A stretch of 64,000 nucleotides of DNA from Prinia subflava (taxonomy: Eukaryota; Chordata; Aves; Passeriformes; Cisticolidae): NCBI RefSeq assembly GCF_021018805.1, contig NC_086248.1, forward strand, positions 57,665,485-57,729,484, given 5' to 3'. Under the pieces are notes generated by a model that saw only the letters and a program-made list of their open reading frames with translations, was not told the origin of the DNA and did no database searches. Both the position numbers and the translations under genes were made by a program. Below, piece by piece: positions 39,061-50,031 of the stretch. Positions within the stretch are counted from its first letter, which is position 1. Each line of letters begins with the position of its first letter.

Positions 39061-41914
39061 TTTTGACTCATGTTCAGTCTGCGATTCAGATCCCTTGTCG
39101 GTCCTTGTTGGTAGAATTGCTGTCGAAATCACAGTTTCCTATTGTGTATTTGTGTAGCTGACTACTCCAGATGAATATGGAGTGTTTGCATTTCTTTTAT
39201 TGAATTGCATCCTGTGATATACATATAAAACTGATGAACTGTTTTTGTTGCAGTTCTCTTTTTTGTTGCTGATCTCCTGTCCTCAATCCCGTGCTCTCCA
39301 TGTTTTTAATTTACTAGATTCTGAGTGACATCTTGGAATATCCAACAATTTGAAAAGTATGTTCGGCACTCATCTTAAAAATCTTTTAGAAAGGCACCTA
39401 AGCAGTATTGTTCTATTTCTGCTCCTTGTTTTGCTCTCTATTCAAACCCCAGCTGGTAGCTTTCACCAGCAGGCCTTCTTGATTGTTTATGCCTCCTCCT
39501 TCAAAATGGCATTTAGCTTGAAAGAGCGTGCGCTGCAATGGCATCCATTACTTCAGGTTTTTAATGTGCTCTTGGCATCTCTTGTTCTAGCCAAAGAGAG
39601 CACTGTGCTAAACAGCCCAGTAGGGTTCCTGCTTTCCCAAAGGAGGTAACTAAGGACTTGGGAAGTTTAGCATGTCTATCTTGTACAACAATCAAGAACA
39701 GCCAGGTTTTAGCTGCCAGTTTTCAGACAATCTTGGGCTCACTCTGTATACATTTTTCTGTAGAATGCATTAAGAACCAGGGGTGAGAGGACCTGAAGGA
39801 AAGCAGGACTATTGGCATTAAAGTTTTAAAGTTATTACTTTCAGTCTGGCTTTTTTTTTTTTTTCCCAGATTCAAGCACCTAAATTCCATCACTCACCAC
39901 TAATTGTCAATCAAAATGGGTAAATCACATTATGTCCCTCCTTTACAGGCTGGCCAAGTTATGCAGAATAACGTATTATCATTCTTCATTATTTCTTGAG
40001 TGCAAGTGAAACAGAGTGTGTAGCAGAGGTGACAGGCACCAGTCTGGGAGATGACTGATCCTGACAATTATGAATACAGACAATAATGTCTTGCTCTCTA
40101 ACCCATACTATCTTTTAATATATTTGTTTTGTATCTTTTTATGAACTAATACAAATACTTTCATTCATTTTCTCCCTTTGCATTGTATCAAAGGGTTAAT
40201 ACTTCTATGTCAGCAGAGTGGGATTCAAGGGCAAAACAACAATCAATATTACTAGAGGCTGTGGGATGTTAATTGTCCAGCCCTGCTTCCTGGTTTGTTT
40301 TGCTGTTGGCTTTTTTTTTTCAAATCTTTGCCTTTATTGATTCCCTACCTCCCCACTAATCCCTTCCAGAAAAAAGGATAGCTGTCACATCTTTCTAAAT
40401 AAAAGTGACAGCTCGGATGGTAGTGCTCAGGTGAACAATCATAGGCGATTTGTACCAGGAATTGCTGATGTTATTGAGGGCAAGTGCAAGTAAACAGAGG
40501 TTACCCACTCCTTTAGTTGCTACCTATCCTCCACACAAAGTGCCATGACAGCACAGTCTGTGCATCCTAACACGTCTGAACAGCAGGCACCAGAGATGCT
40601 CGGAGGTGTTGTACCTGACACTTGAGAGCTCTCTGAATTTCTGCTTCCCGAGACACAGCAGTGGGCACCCAGGCTGCCTCCTTTGCACACTGGAGCCCTT
40701 CCACAGAGACCTCCCGCTCTAAAGGACCCTGTGTCTTTTTTCATCACTGCTGCTGCAAGAGCAGCTCAGAGAGCCAGGGTTGAGCATCCTGGATCCCATG
40801 TAAACTGCCAAGACAGGCACCCTGAAGGGCAGGTTTCTGCCTGAAAGGGACACTGGTTGGGCTGGGCAGAACTCGGGGAAGAAAAGACTGCTCCTATGGA
40901 CAGCTGGTATAGAGGGGTCCTAATGAGCCTTCTTGTCTGGGAGCAACTTCAGAGGTGTATCATGTGGTCATACACTACGTGGGTAAGGTGAGAGTTTGGA
41001 GGAATTCCACCACAGAGATATGGCCACCACTGGCAGATTCAGGGCACTGAGGTGTCTAGCCACTACTGGTGTAGGGAAGAAGTGAGGCTACAGTCACATT
41101 CCATGCTTGGATCTCTACTCTTAGACAGGAAGAAATTGTCATTGTGCACATTTTGTCGGAAATAATGAGTGTATATGTAGAAATCCATTTTTCCCTCTAT
41201 TTTTTCTCTCTCATGTAGCACTTACCTTGTACCTGAGTGTATCTTGGCCAGTGCAACTTAAGCATATCAAACATTCTCTTCCTTAAATCCAAATCTTTCA
41301 AAATTTCATTATCACAATCTCAAGCCATAAACAGATAATACTGTAAGCAAAGGGACCAGAGCAAATACTTCAATACAACAAATATTTGCTTTGTGCCATT
41401 ATTTTATCTGACTTGTGTTGTTAGAGTTACTGTTTTGACCACATGTAAAACAACAGCAGGTTGTGCAATGAGCTGCTATTCTCTTCACAAGGAAGAACAA
41501 AGGACAAAGCAGCCCTTGGTAACAAACATTTGTATGAGCCAGACGGTGATGAGCTTTGTAAGAAAGGCAAAACAAACCAAAAAAGTAGGGGTTTGGAGCA
41601 TCAAAAGGATGACTGCAAGAACAAAAAGTCAGCAGTGCTGAGAGTGATAGATTGACACACAGTGTCTTTGGAGTATGGAACATCAATATTACAAACAGAT
41701 GAAAAGCAATTATAAATGAAAACAAAATCATAATATATCTGGAAAGACAAAAAAGTTATCAGTCAGAGGGATGGGCATTAATTAGGACATGCAAAGTAGG
41801 AAATCACTTAGAGACCCAGAGCCCATTAACAGCTCATAGCCCCAAGCCAAATTCAAATAGGAGACTCAAAAATGACACTTATACATGGTCTGACACACAT
41901 GGGGTACTGCTGTG

Positions 41915-42079
41915 ATGAAAGCAAAACTTTGTTCTGCAGTGGTTTGTGAAGTATGGCAGTATCCCGCTGAAGTGCTTTGGCTTACTGGTGAGGAGAATGG
42001 CAACACTGATCCAGACAAGGCAACGCTCATCCATGACCCCAGCACCTACACCACAGAGGTGAGACCTCCTCCGAGCTGA
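41915..42079 (+). CDS. Small 54-aa ORF of unknown status
   Basis: ATG to TGA, 54 codons. The translation has a plausible globular composition in its second half (EENGNTDPDKATLIHDP, then STYTTEVRPPPS before the stop), and the underlying DNA keeps several CpGs, unlike its surroundings. I do not recognise it. It has no visible splice context, poly(A) signal or neighbour that would support expression. It may be chance, or a decayed exon or retrocopy piece. Confidence 0.15.
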   Translation: MKAKLCSAVVCEVWQYPAEVLWLTGEENGNTDPDKATLIHDPSTYTTEVRPPPS

Positions 42080-42473
42080 ACGGGATGTCAATTCTCCTCT
42101 CGGATGAAACACTTTTCTTACACTAAAATAACACCAGTTAACTCGGGATGGTTAGTTAGTCTTCAGACTCCTCAGATGCCATCACCAGGTGCAAGACAGA
42201 CTATCTGGTTGATGGGAGTTTCCAGTAACCATGCAAAAAAGAAGCCCTTCAACAGTGAATCTCACTGGTGAGCCTGGAGCGAAGTCTCACAGCTCACCAA
42301 CAAGATGTCACACAGAGCTTTTGAAAGGCAGGGTTACCCAGTAGGCAAAGACTGCCTGGCTTTGCAAAAATAACAGAGTCTATCATGACTCCAAATAAAT
42401 CCTCATCTCATCAGCACCTCACCAGCCATCTAGAGTATCCTTGCCTGCCAGCATGCGAACACCCATGACCCTA

Positions 42474-42511
42474 GGACCCGGGGAGCTCCCAGGGAACCCT
42501 CCCCGGGGTCC
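42474..42511. repeat. GC-rich imperfect inverted repeat
   Basis: GGACCCGGGGA (42474-42484) is nearly the reverse complement of TCCCCGGGGTCC (42500-42511), with one extra base in the second arm. The two arms are separated by 15 bases. It could form a hairpin. Confidence 0.75.
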
Positions 42512-45500
42512 TCCCTTAAATCTAAATTACATCAGCGTACCTAGGAGATTCCCTGGCAACTCTTGAGTGTTTTGTTAACAAGCCAAGGAATGCAAACATG
42601 AAATGACTCCTATGATTCTGAGAACATGTAAAAGCAACTGTGCATTTCAATAAGGAAATAAAATCACCAAGTGATGTGTACTTTGCAGTTTTGAACAATT
42701 CTGAGTTGCTGAAAATCTCCAGGTATGAGTCTTCCACTCAGCTCTTAATTTCTTCATGAACACATCATCATGTGAGGTAGAAACCACCAGAACTAAACTC
42801 ACATGAATTCCTGAAAGACAAATGCCTCAGGAAAATAACAAATGCTGAAAAGAATGAAATTTCATGACATATACTGGTTTATTTCAGAGTCCAACAACTA
42901 TTATTTCCAAAGTTGTTCAGAAAAAAGCATGGAAAAACACAAGAGAGGTTGCTATGAAACAATGGAAAGCCAAGAAGAAGATACAAGCTGTAGGGGTGCT
43001 TCCTTCAAGCAGCCTCTGGGGAAGGAAAACCCGTAGAGAGCAGCATTACAAAAGAGGTCTTGGTTTTGGCCACTGTTGTATTTGACAGCACAGGAAAGTG
43101 GGTATTCAGACTATCACTGGAGATAACAAATCTCAAGTTCATTTCCTAAGAAGCAAGCATGCCTAGAGAAGAACCTCTTAGCCACAGAAATGAGTCTATG
43201 CTGACATTTGTGGCCAGCACTGATGGGAAGAATCAATTGTTTAGGAAGAGGATACATGTGTCGTCACACAGGGTTACTAAAGGTGAAAAGGTAATTAAAG
43301 GGCCTTGAATCCCTAAGGGTCACTGCCTAAGCCTCCTGAAAAATTAGTCCATATGTTCTGTATTATTTTCTTTGACTGGAAAACAGATTAGGACTGTACG
43401 ATATATACATGGGAAGCAGATGCAGCTTCATGTTGCTTACACTCACAAGAGATTCCCACATCCACTCTTTGGGAAAGAAACATGAGGAAGTACAAATTAT
43501 GCAAAGGTTCCTCTGCCTTTGGTGTTTCCTATTTCATGTTGTCTGTTCTTTGCCTGTCACCTGATACAATGTTCTTGTAGACAGGGATCTAGACATGATC
43601 ACACTGAAAAAGCACAGCATTTCAGAGGTGTAGTATTTTATCTCCCCCTTGGCTTTATTGATCAACCATTAGCTTTAGATTAAATGCTGCACTGTGATTT
43701 TGTTTCAGCTGCTGAAAGAACCTTATCTATGAAGCCTAATCTCTTATGCCCTGAATTCATTCCTTAAGGTAAGTCTAAAACTAAGGCCGAAGTTTTGGGA
43801 AGGATCGTCTTTCCCCTGCCACATAAACTCTTGTCTTCGTTATGGGTGTAACCATTAATGGTTCCATTGTGGTATGGAGAAGTATTTGTGAGGAAACTTC
43901 TTTCTCCAAGAAATGCTCTCATATGCCTCCAGACACTCAGGAGTGAAGTAGTGATTGTGCCCACACTGGACTGCAGTGCTCATTCCCAGGATATTAGCAG
44001 ATCTAAACATTTTTGCTCAACTTTGACTTTTAAACAACTAGTTCTTTCTTTCAAATGAAGAAAAAGTCATTGCAGAAAAGATTCTTGGCAGCAGTTTTTT
44101 CTCTAGCTTCCTGAGGAATGCACTCGCTTTGAAAACTGAATGAAAAACCAATGGCACATAAAACTACCTCATGACAATGCTGGCAGTTCTACCAGTTTTT
44201 CATCCACCCACATTTGCCAAGCACTATGCATTTTGTTAGAATTGTAACTTTGAAATGATAACCTCTGAGGACATGCTTTTTAATCACCAGTGTCTCGTTT
44301 TCTACTTTCAGAGAGTTGTGGAAGTATTATTTGAATAGCGGGTACCAGATTTTAAATGTCTGCAGTGATTACAATATCCTGTTAATGACAGTATCAGAAA
44401 TATCCTTCAGCTGAGACCTTCTGGATTCTCACACTCAAAGAAAATATTTTAGCAGCAGAGAAGAAAAAGCTCAGTATTTTCTAGTCAGCTTAGGTCCAAT
44501 GTGGAACACCTCAATGCTCTTCTGGTTCCTATTATGGTGAAAGTTTGGATATTCCTACTTTATATCTCATAGAATATATCCCAAGTATGATGCCTAATAT
44601 GACTTTAAAAAGCCTCTTAAGCAACATTGAACTTATTTCACATTAATCAAAAATTTTTCCTCAGCAACTGTAAACATCAACCAGTCTATAAAGATGAAAA
44701 CATTCCTGCTCTGAACAGGAAAGTTTCAAGTTTTGTGGCTGAGTACGTCAGCACCAGATTTCCAACATGACATGCAGAGCTGAAGATCCAAATTACAGGC
44801 TACTGCAAACACAAAAGTTTAAAAAACAGCCACTCCCCTCTTTCAAGAACTCCTTTGTATTCTTTTTGGTTTGTCTAAGAATAAGTTGTTGATGATATTT
44901 TCCTACTGCATTTACACAAGCCTAGAGTTATAAAAGCCAGGCAGGCAGCACTACCGTGCTGGAAGTTGATATTGACTTGTATAACAGCTGCCCTGTGAAT
45001 AGGGCAGACTTCTTGCACAAACTCAGATTTGTGGGATATGACTTTTTCTCAAGCTCTGCTTGCAGCCCAGGCTCCAAGTGTGATCTACACTGGTACCTAG
45101 TTACAATTGCTCAGTATCTCTGAAAATCATGTGGTCCCTACACACCCATAAGGAGCTTAACTCCATATGTTTTGCTTTGAAAAACTAGTGCTTTTTTAGA
45201 TGAAAATCTAAAAGCTATCATAGCATTTCAGACCAGTAATAAGATTTTATCAGATCATGATCCCTTTGGTGGCACAATCTGTGTTTTACCTAAATAGCCT
45301 GTTGAGGCTCAAATGCCTCATGCTAGCCTCTTTTTGAGTGGTGAGAGCAGATGCAGCTGAAATGTCACTGCTACCACATGGCCATGTCAAACAGCAGCAA
45401 GGATCTGACTGAAGCGGATATACCCAGGCAGATCTGACTAGCAATCCATGCCTCCTTCCCCTCTGCTCCTTGCTGACTTTAACATACACCCCCAGGGCAG

Positions 45501-45899
45501 TGTGGACAGGAGATGCTTCCCACAGCCATACCCCAACTTGGGACACCAAGACCTTCTAGTCCCATCTGCAGGAGTGGACATGCAAGAGGCTGACGTCTGC
45601 CCCTTGTCACAGGTGAACTTCCTTGCTAATGGGGATGGTCTGGCGCCCCGAACCAGCGCCTGTGCTATGCTGGCTGCTCACTTGCAGTCATAGGCACACT
45701 TTGGTGTGCAGGGTGGGCCATCAGTGATTCCAGTCGGTGTCTCCTGAGAGACATGGAGCTGCTGAAAGCACTGATGCTAACCTGGGTGTTTTAGAAAGCC
45801 ATCTCCACACGGCTAATTTTTACACTGATTGCTGATAGCTTGAAATATTTGCTGTTGGGGTTGAAATCATTCACACGCACCCACGCCCACACGCACCTC

Positions 45900-46396
45900 G
45901 AAGAGAAGAAAACGATCACGCTCAGCGTTTTAGTGCTGCAGGTATGCAATGTCTATAAATGCATATATAGTGTGCGTGACGGTGCAATAACGAATTTCCT
46001 TACAGAAAAAAACAAAGTCATAAACCACCCAGCGAGCGTACGCTCCCGGCGAGGAGCGCCCTGCCGCGGGCACAGCCGCTCCGCCTCCGCCGAGGTGCTG
46101 CCGGCACCGGGGCAGCCCGGAGGCTCCACCGCGGCACCCCCGGGGTGCTTCCACACCCCGCCCCAACCTGCTGGCGCCGTGCCGAGCCGAGCCGCGCCAC
46201 AAGCCCCTCCTGTGTCCCCGCCCCAGCCGGTGCGGGCCCACCCCCGGCGGCGGGGCCGCGGCGCTGCCGTGCCATGCGAAGCTTTAAGCGGCAGGTGCGG
46301 GGGAGCGGAGCACACGCGTGAGCGGCGGTGGCTGCGGCCCGGCGGTAGCGGCGGCGGGCGCCTTTCGGCTCGGCGGGAGCCGCGGCGGAGCGGAGC
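45900..46396 (+). promoter_or_regulatory. PPP1R14C: PPP1R14C promoter / 5' UTR region
   Basis: This is the region upstream of the PPP1R14C start codon. It contains two TATA-like words (TATAAAT at 45954-45960 and TATATAG at 45964-45970), two perfect CCCCGCCCC GC boxes (46156-46164 and 46216-46224), and rapidly rising CpG density from about 46020. Whether transcription starts near the TATA-like words or, as is common for CpG-island promoters, at dispersed sites nearer the ATG cannot be told from sequence alone. A 15-codon upstream ORF lies at 46274-46321. Confidence 0.6.
46274..46321 (+). other. PPP1R14C: Upstream ORF in the PPP1R14C 5' leader
   Basis: ATG in GCCATGC context (G at -3, C at +4) opens a 15-codon frame (MRSFKRQVRGSGAHA) ending in TGA at 46319-46321, 75 bases before the main ATG. 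If transcription starts upstream of 46274 this would be a translated or scanning-regulatory uORF. The transcription start site is unknown, so its presence in the mRNA is inference. Confidence 0.4.
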
Positions 46397-46681
46397 ATGT
46401 CGGTGGCGACCGGGGGCAGCGAGGCGGCGGCAGCAGCGGGCGGAGGCGGCGGCAACCGCGTTTTCTTCCAGAGCCCCCGCGGCGGCGGCGGGAGCGGCGG
46501 CTCCTCCGGCAGCTCTTCCCGGGAGGACTCGGTGTCGGCAGCGGCGGCCGTGGTGCAGGTCCAGCAGCGGCGTCACCAGCAGGGGAAAGTGACGGTGAAA
46601 TACGATCGGAAGGAGCTGCGGAAGCGGCTGGTGCTGGAGGAGTGGATCGTGGAGCAGCTGGGGCAGCTCTACGGCTGCGAG
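46397..46681 (+). CDS. PPP1R14C: PPP1R14C (KEPI) coding exon 1, PP1 inhibitor, partial
   Basis: PPP1R14C is a member of the CPI-17/PHI/KEPI family, small proteins that inhibit protein phosphatase 1 strongly once phosphorylated by protein kinase C and related kinases. Exon 1 encodes residues 1-95. Residues 1-55 are a low-complexity Gly/Ala/Ser-rich N-terminus (MSVATGGSEA start, RVFFQSPRGGGG, SSSREDS), matching the family member that begins MSVATG. Residues 57-63 are a Gln/Arg-rich stretch, and residues 64-95 are the start of the PP1-inhibitory domain, KVTVKYDRKELRKRL…EEWIVEQLGQLYGCE. Thr66 in KVTVKYD is the activating phosphorylation site (Thr73 in human KEPI, Thr38 in CPI-17, from family knowledge). 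The ATG has A at -3 and fits the known N-terminus. The exon ends in phase 0 after GAG at a GTGCGG donor, as expected. The remaining roughly 70 residues are encoded by exons outside the window. No frameshift or stop is present. Confidence 0.97.
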
Positions 46682-49600
46682 GTGCGGGGCCGGGGTCGCG
46701 GGGTCCCCGGCGCGGTTGCTGTCGCCGCCGTCCCCTCGCCCGCCGCTGCCTCCCTCGCCCCCGCCATCCTCCGCCTGCCCCGAGTCGCGTTTCGGCGGTG
46801 GGCAGAGAAGCGCTGTCACCGCCACCTCCAAATGACATTCCCGGTCCGCCGCCCCCACCCCGCCGCTGCCCCGCGCCTCCGGGGGTGGTGAAAGGTGCCC
46901 CACGTCCTGTAGAAAGGGTGTCCCCCGTGCCCTCCCGAGGTGCATGGGAGGGGACCGCCCTCTGGGGACGGGCGGTGGCTGCCGCACAGCCGGGCACGGA
47001 AGGGTCCTTCTCCTCCGGGGAGCGGCCCGGCGGCTGCGGCAGGTCCGGGAATGCCAGGAGGTTCGCCCGCGGGGCTGGTGGCCGGGAGCCGCTGTTCCCG
47101 CAGCCTTCCAGGGCAGGGCGGACCGAGGCTCCGAGGCGCCTTCCACGGGCTGGGCGGGTGTCAGTCTCCGCTAGCTGCGAGCCGGCCCAGCGCCGGGAGC
47201 GCGGCGGGTCGGAGAGCGGAGCGGTGTGCCGGGGACGGGGCGAGCGGCAGCAGCGAGCGGCGCTGTGCGGGGGCCGCTGTTGTAGAGGAAAGGCTCCGGT
47301 GCGGGTGCGCTCCCCTCTGGATCGTGGCTTTGCGTTACCCCGACCTAGCGGGGCGGGGGAGATACTGGCCAGGAAATCCCAGTGGGCAATTCGGAGATCA
47401 TTAGGGCGAGAATCGAAAACACTGGGGGCTTGTGTGTACCTGATTTGTGCGTATCAGTTCTATTTTTCGGTTACTCTGGGCGTAGAGCGAGTGTTGCCAG
47501 AATGAATTGTCTTTTGTAGAGGACTGATGAGCAGGAGGATGTTTCAGGAGTGTTCAAAGGAATGGCAACTGTTGTCTTCCTTGCGGAGATAACGATGTTG
47601 TAAGTAAAGGTAGTACCAGTACTTAGTTTTGTCAAAGCTTCATTAAAAATGTAGACCTCTAATCCCCAGTGGATCGTATCTCCCTTTCACCTCGGGTATT
47701 TACTCTTATAAAGGATGAAAACGTTAAGGCTGAACTAAGGTTCGCACATACTTTTCCCATCAGTAGTCTGATTCACTTTTGTTAGAGACTTCTGAAGTGA
47801 GATTTGCTGAGGCCAGATGTGAATTTTGCAGCTAGCATGTCCAGGAGCCAACATCTCACTCCTCAGCATGCTGGAGCTAGGAAGACAGGAGCTTGACAGT
47901 CTTTGAGGTTTGGATGTCTTGAATGGATGTGAAAATATAAATAGCCTGGATGGAATATCTAGCACACACATAATACAAATGTTTAAAGAAACTCCTTTAA
48001 TGTCAAAAGTAATTTATTGGCAAATTTGTTAGAATGACACATTAAAAATGTGCATGTGTCAAGTTAAGCCTCCTTAACTGTTCATATCCATGAGCTCTGG
48101 GAAGGAAAGATACAAATGGAAACTCCAGTTAAAAATAATGAAAACAAGCAGTCCTTAGTCTTCATCTTGGTGTGACTTGCCTCTCCAGTCTCATGACTTG
48201 TTTGGCCACATAGACTGTAGACTGTGAGGATTTTTCTGAGGCCGGAAGTGTTTACAGGTGTTTGGGTAAACTGATGATTCTGTGCTTGTGCAAGCTGATG
48301 ACTTAGTATCTGGCCTGCTGGATCTGTCCTCTGGTTTGACTCTCACTGTTCAAAAGGGGTAAATTGACATACAGGTGAACTTGTTCATAAGAAAGGATGT
48401 GGTATACAGGACCAAAACAAAGCCCAATGAATTGTTCCTGCTCTTCACAGTATTCAACTCAGTATTGTTGGAGGAAAATCATTCATTCTTTTCTTTATTT
48501 CCAACTGAAGTAGAAGGAGGTCTGCTTTAGAAGATCTCCATTAAGGTGGAGACCATATGTAGCTGCATAAAAATAACTTGTTTGATGATTTGGTTTCTGA
48601 GTTTACTTTTAGGAGGAAAAGTGGTTTAACATTACAAAATGTTTTTAGATTTGCAGGCCAAGGGCAAAATGTTTAAGTCATCTTCTGCTCTCTGCTATTA
48701 TGCATGAACTCTACCAGAGTCAGCACAGATGATGGTGAAAAGGTCAAGCTATTAATATGCTATCAGAATAAAGTTTTAGATGTATGATGAGTGCAGTGAT
48801 TAAAGACAATAGCAATTTAATGCAAGATGCTTTGCTTGAATCTGCTTGAATTACTTCTAGGCTTAGAGATGTAGCTCTCAGGCTGAAATTTAATCACCTA
48901 TGCAGACAGTTAATAACCCTGTCTGAGGGCAGGTTAAGAGGGGGTTGGGAATTGCTCACTTCAATTTCTGTGGAAGATCTACAATAGCTTCCCAATGCAA
49001 TGACATTTAAGTTTTGTAACGCTCTAAAATCTTTCAGGTTGTCAGAAATAGCCACTGAATTTTTAATTGTGGAAGCGCTAACCAATATCAGTGTTTCATT
49101 GCTGTTCTGATTCAGAGCTCTATTTCTAAGGAGCCATGCACTTCATTTCTGGGAAGAGCAGAAATATGTAGAGTGTGCTTGCAGCATGGTGCACTGAAAG
49201 TCTGGAAGAAGACTTGCATGTCTCTTTATGGGACTGCATAAATGTAGTGCCTGCTCTCTGTTTTCCATTTAAATAATGTTTGCTATTATGCTGAGATTCA
49301 TCAGTAAGTGGATACTTGCAGAAAGACTCCCATTATTCAAAGCTAAACATGTACTCATAGTCTCTCAAGTACTTGCAAGTCAGCTATAAGCCTCTCTTGG
49401 CATGGCGACAAAGTTTAGGAGATGAGGTTGGGAAATAACGAGACAGGTTTGTTTGTGTTCTTTTCCTAGTGGATCTTGTCTTTACTGGTACCTGTTTAGT
49501 TTTAAAAATTGGATGCTAAGCAATATAAGGGTGTAGGGGGTGTGACTTAGAAGGAGCTATTTGAGACCATTTTAAATGAAGACCTCAGTTATATGACACA

Positions 49601-49939
49601 CAGATTAGCTTTAGAAAGGTTACTTCCACATGATGCAGACTTTAGGGATAAAAGACCCTTTACCTGAATGGTAAAGGTTATCAAGGCAGAAAACTTTAAT
49701 AGGACCAGAGAGACTTAAGCAGGATTTGTTTGGCACCAGAACCTGTCAGTCTAATGTACTCAGGTCAGGTGCTTCAGGTGAGTATTGGACTGGCTGTTTG
49801 CTTCTGGGACTGCTTCATTTAAAAAAAAAAAAAAAGTTTTATAATCTTTTTGTTCTGGTTTCTGTGAATGCTGAAACTGAGGTTACAGTTGCAGATTAGT
49901 ATATTGAAAATGTAATGTCTTATTTGCAGGACTTGAACT

Positions 49940-50031
49940 GGTGACCTTTATTAGGTATCTTAGGTGACCTTTATTAGGTATCTTAGGTGACCTTTATTAG
50001 GTATCAGTGTTGACCTTTATTAGGTATCTTG
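49940..50031. repeat. Tandem repeat, 4 copies of a 23-bp unit with TGACCT half-sites
   Basis: The unit GGTGACCTTTATTAGGTATC plus TTA is repeated at 49940, 49963, 49986 and 50009. The first two copies are identical, the third changes at its 3' end (…GTATCAGT), and the fourth starts GTTGACC. Each unit has a TGACCT word (49942, 49965, 49988, 50011) whose complement AGGTCA is the nuclear-receptor half-site, and a facing AGGTAT 5 bases later. The near-identity of the copies points to recent expansion. It lies in intron 1, about 3.3 kb downstream of PPP1R14C exon 1. Confidence 0.95.

Larger units (their letters stand above)
39061..45899. other. Intergenic DNA upstream of PPP1R14C
   Basis: No exon, RNA gene or named transposon is seen. 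T runs lie at about 39851-39864 and 40312-40320. An imperfect GC-rich inverted repeat lies at 42474-42511, and a 54-codon ORF at 41915-42079 is listed separately. The last 450 bases (45440-45700) are somewhat GC-rich and could hold distal promoter sequence. Confidence 0.45.
46020..47350. other. PPP1R14C: CpG island spanning PPP1R14C promoter, exon 1 and start of intron 1
   Basis: CpG dinucleotides are dense throughout, in sharp contrast to the CpG-poor flanks. The island covers the putative promoter, the whole of coding exon 1 and about 650 bases of intron 1. Long open frames on both strands here (up to 397 codons) arise from the lack of stop codons in GC-rich sequence and are not genes. A constitutively unmethylated promoter is the usual meaning of such an island. 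Confidence 0.95.

Noticed and set aside
41399..41731. 110-codon minus-strand hydrophobic ORF resembling a membrane protein
   Set aside because: Phe/Leu/Cys-rich translations are expected from the reverse strand of A-rich DNA. There is no start context or homology to support it.
44745..44759. GCTGA-GTACG-TCAGC inverted repeat as a Maf recognition element
   Set aside because: The half-sites are 5 bases apart rather than the 1 or 2 bases that Maf elements need.
45840..46592. 250-codon plus-strand open frame before and over exon 1
   Set aside because: It overlaps the promoter and exon 1 in the wrong frame and has no recognisable protein. It is a GC artefact.
45953..47146. 397-codon minus-strand open frame across the CpG island
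   Set aside because: It is antisense to the clear PPP1R14C exon. The translation is Arg/Pro/Ala low complexity, as expected where GC-rich DNA lacks stop codons.
46318..47505. 395-codon plus-strand open frame in another frame over exon 1
   Set aside because: It is out of frame with the recognisable PPP1R14C sequence, has low-complexity Gly/Arg/Pro composition and runs through the intron donor.
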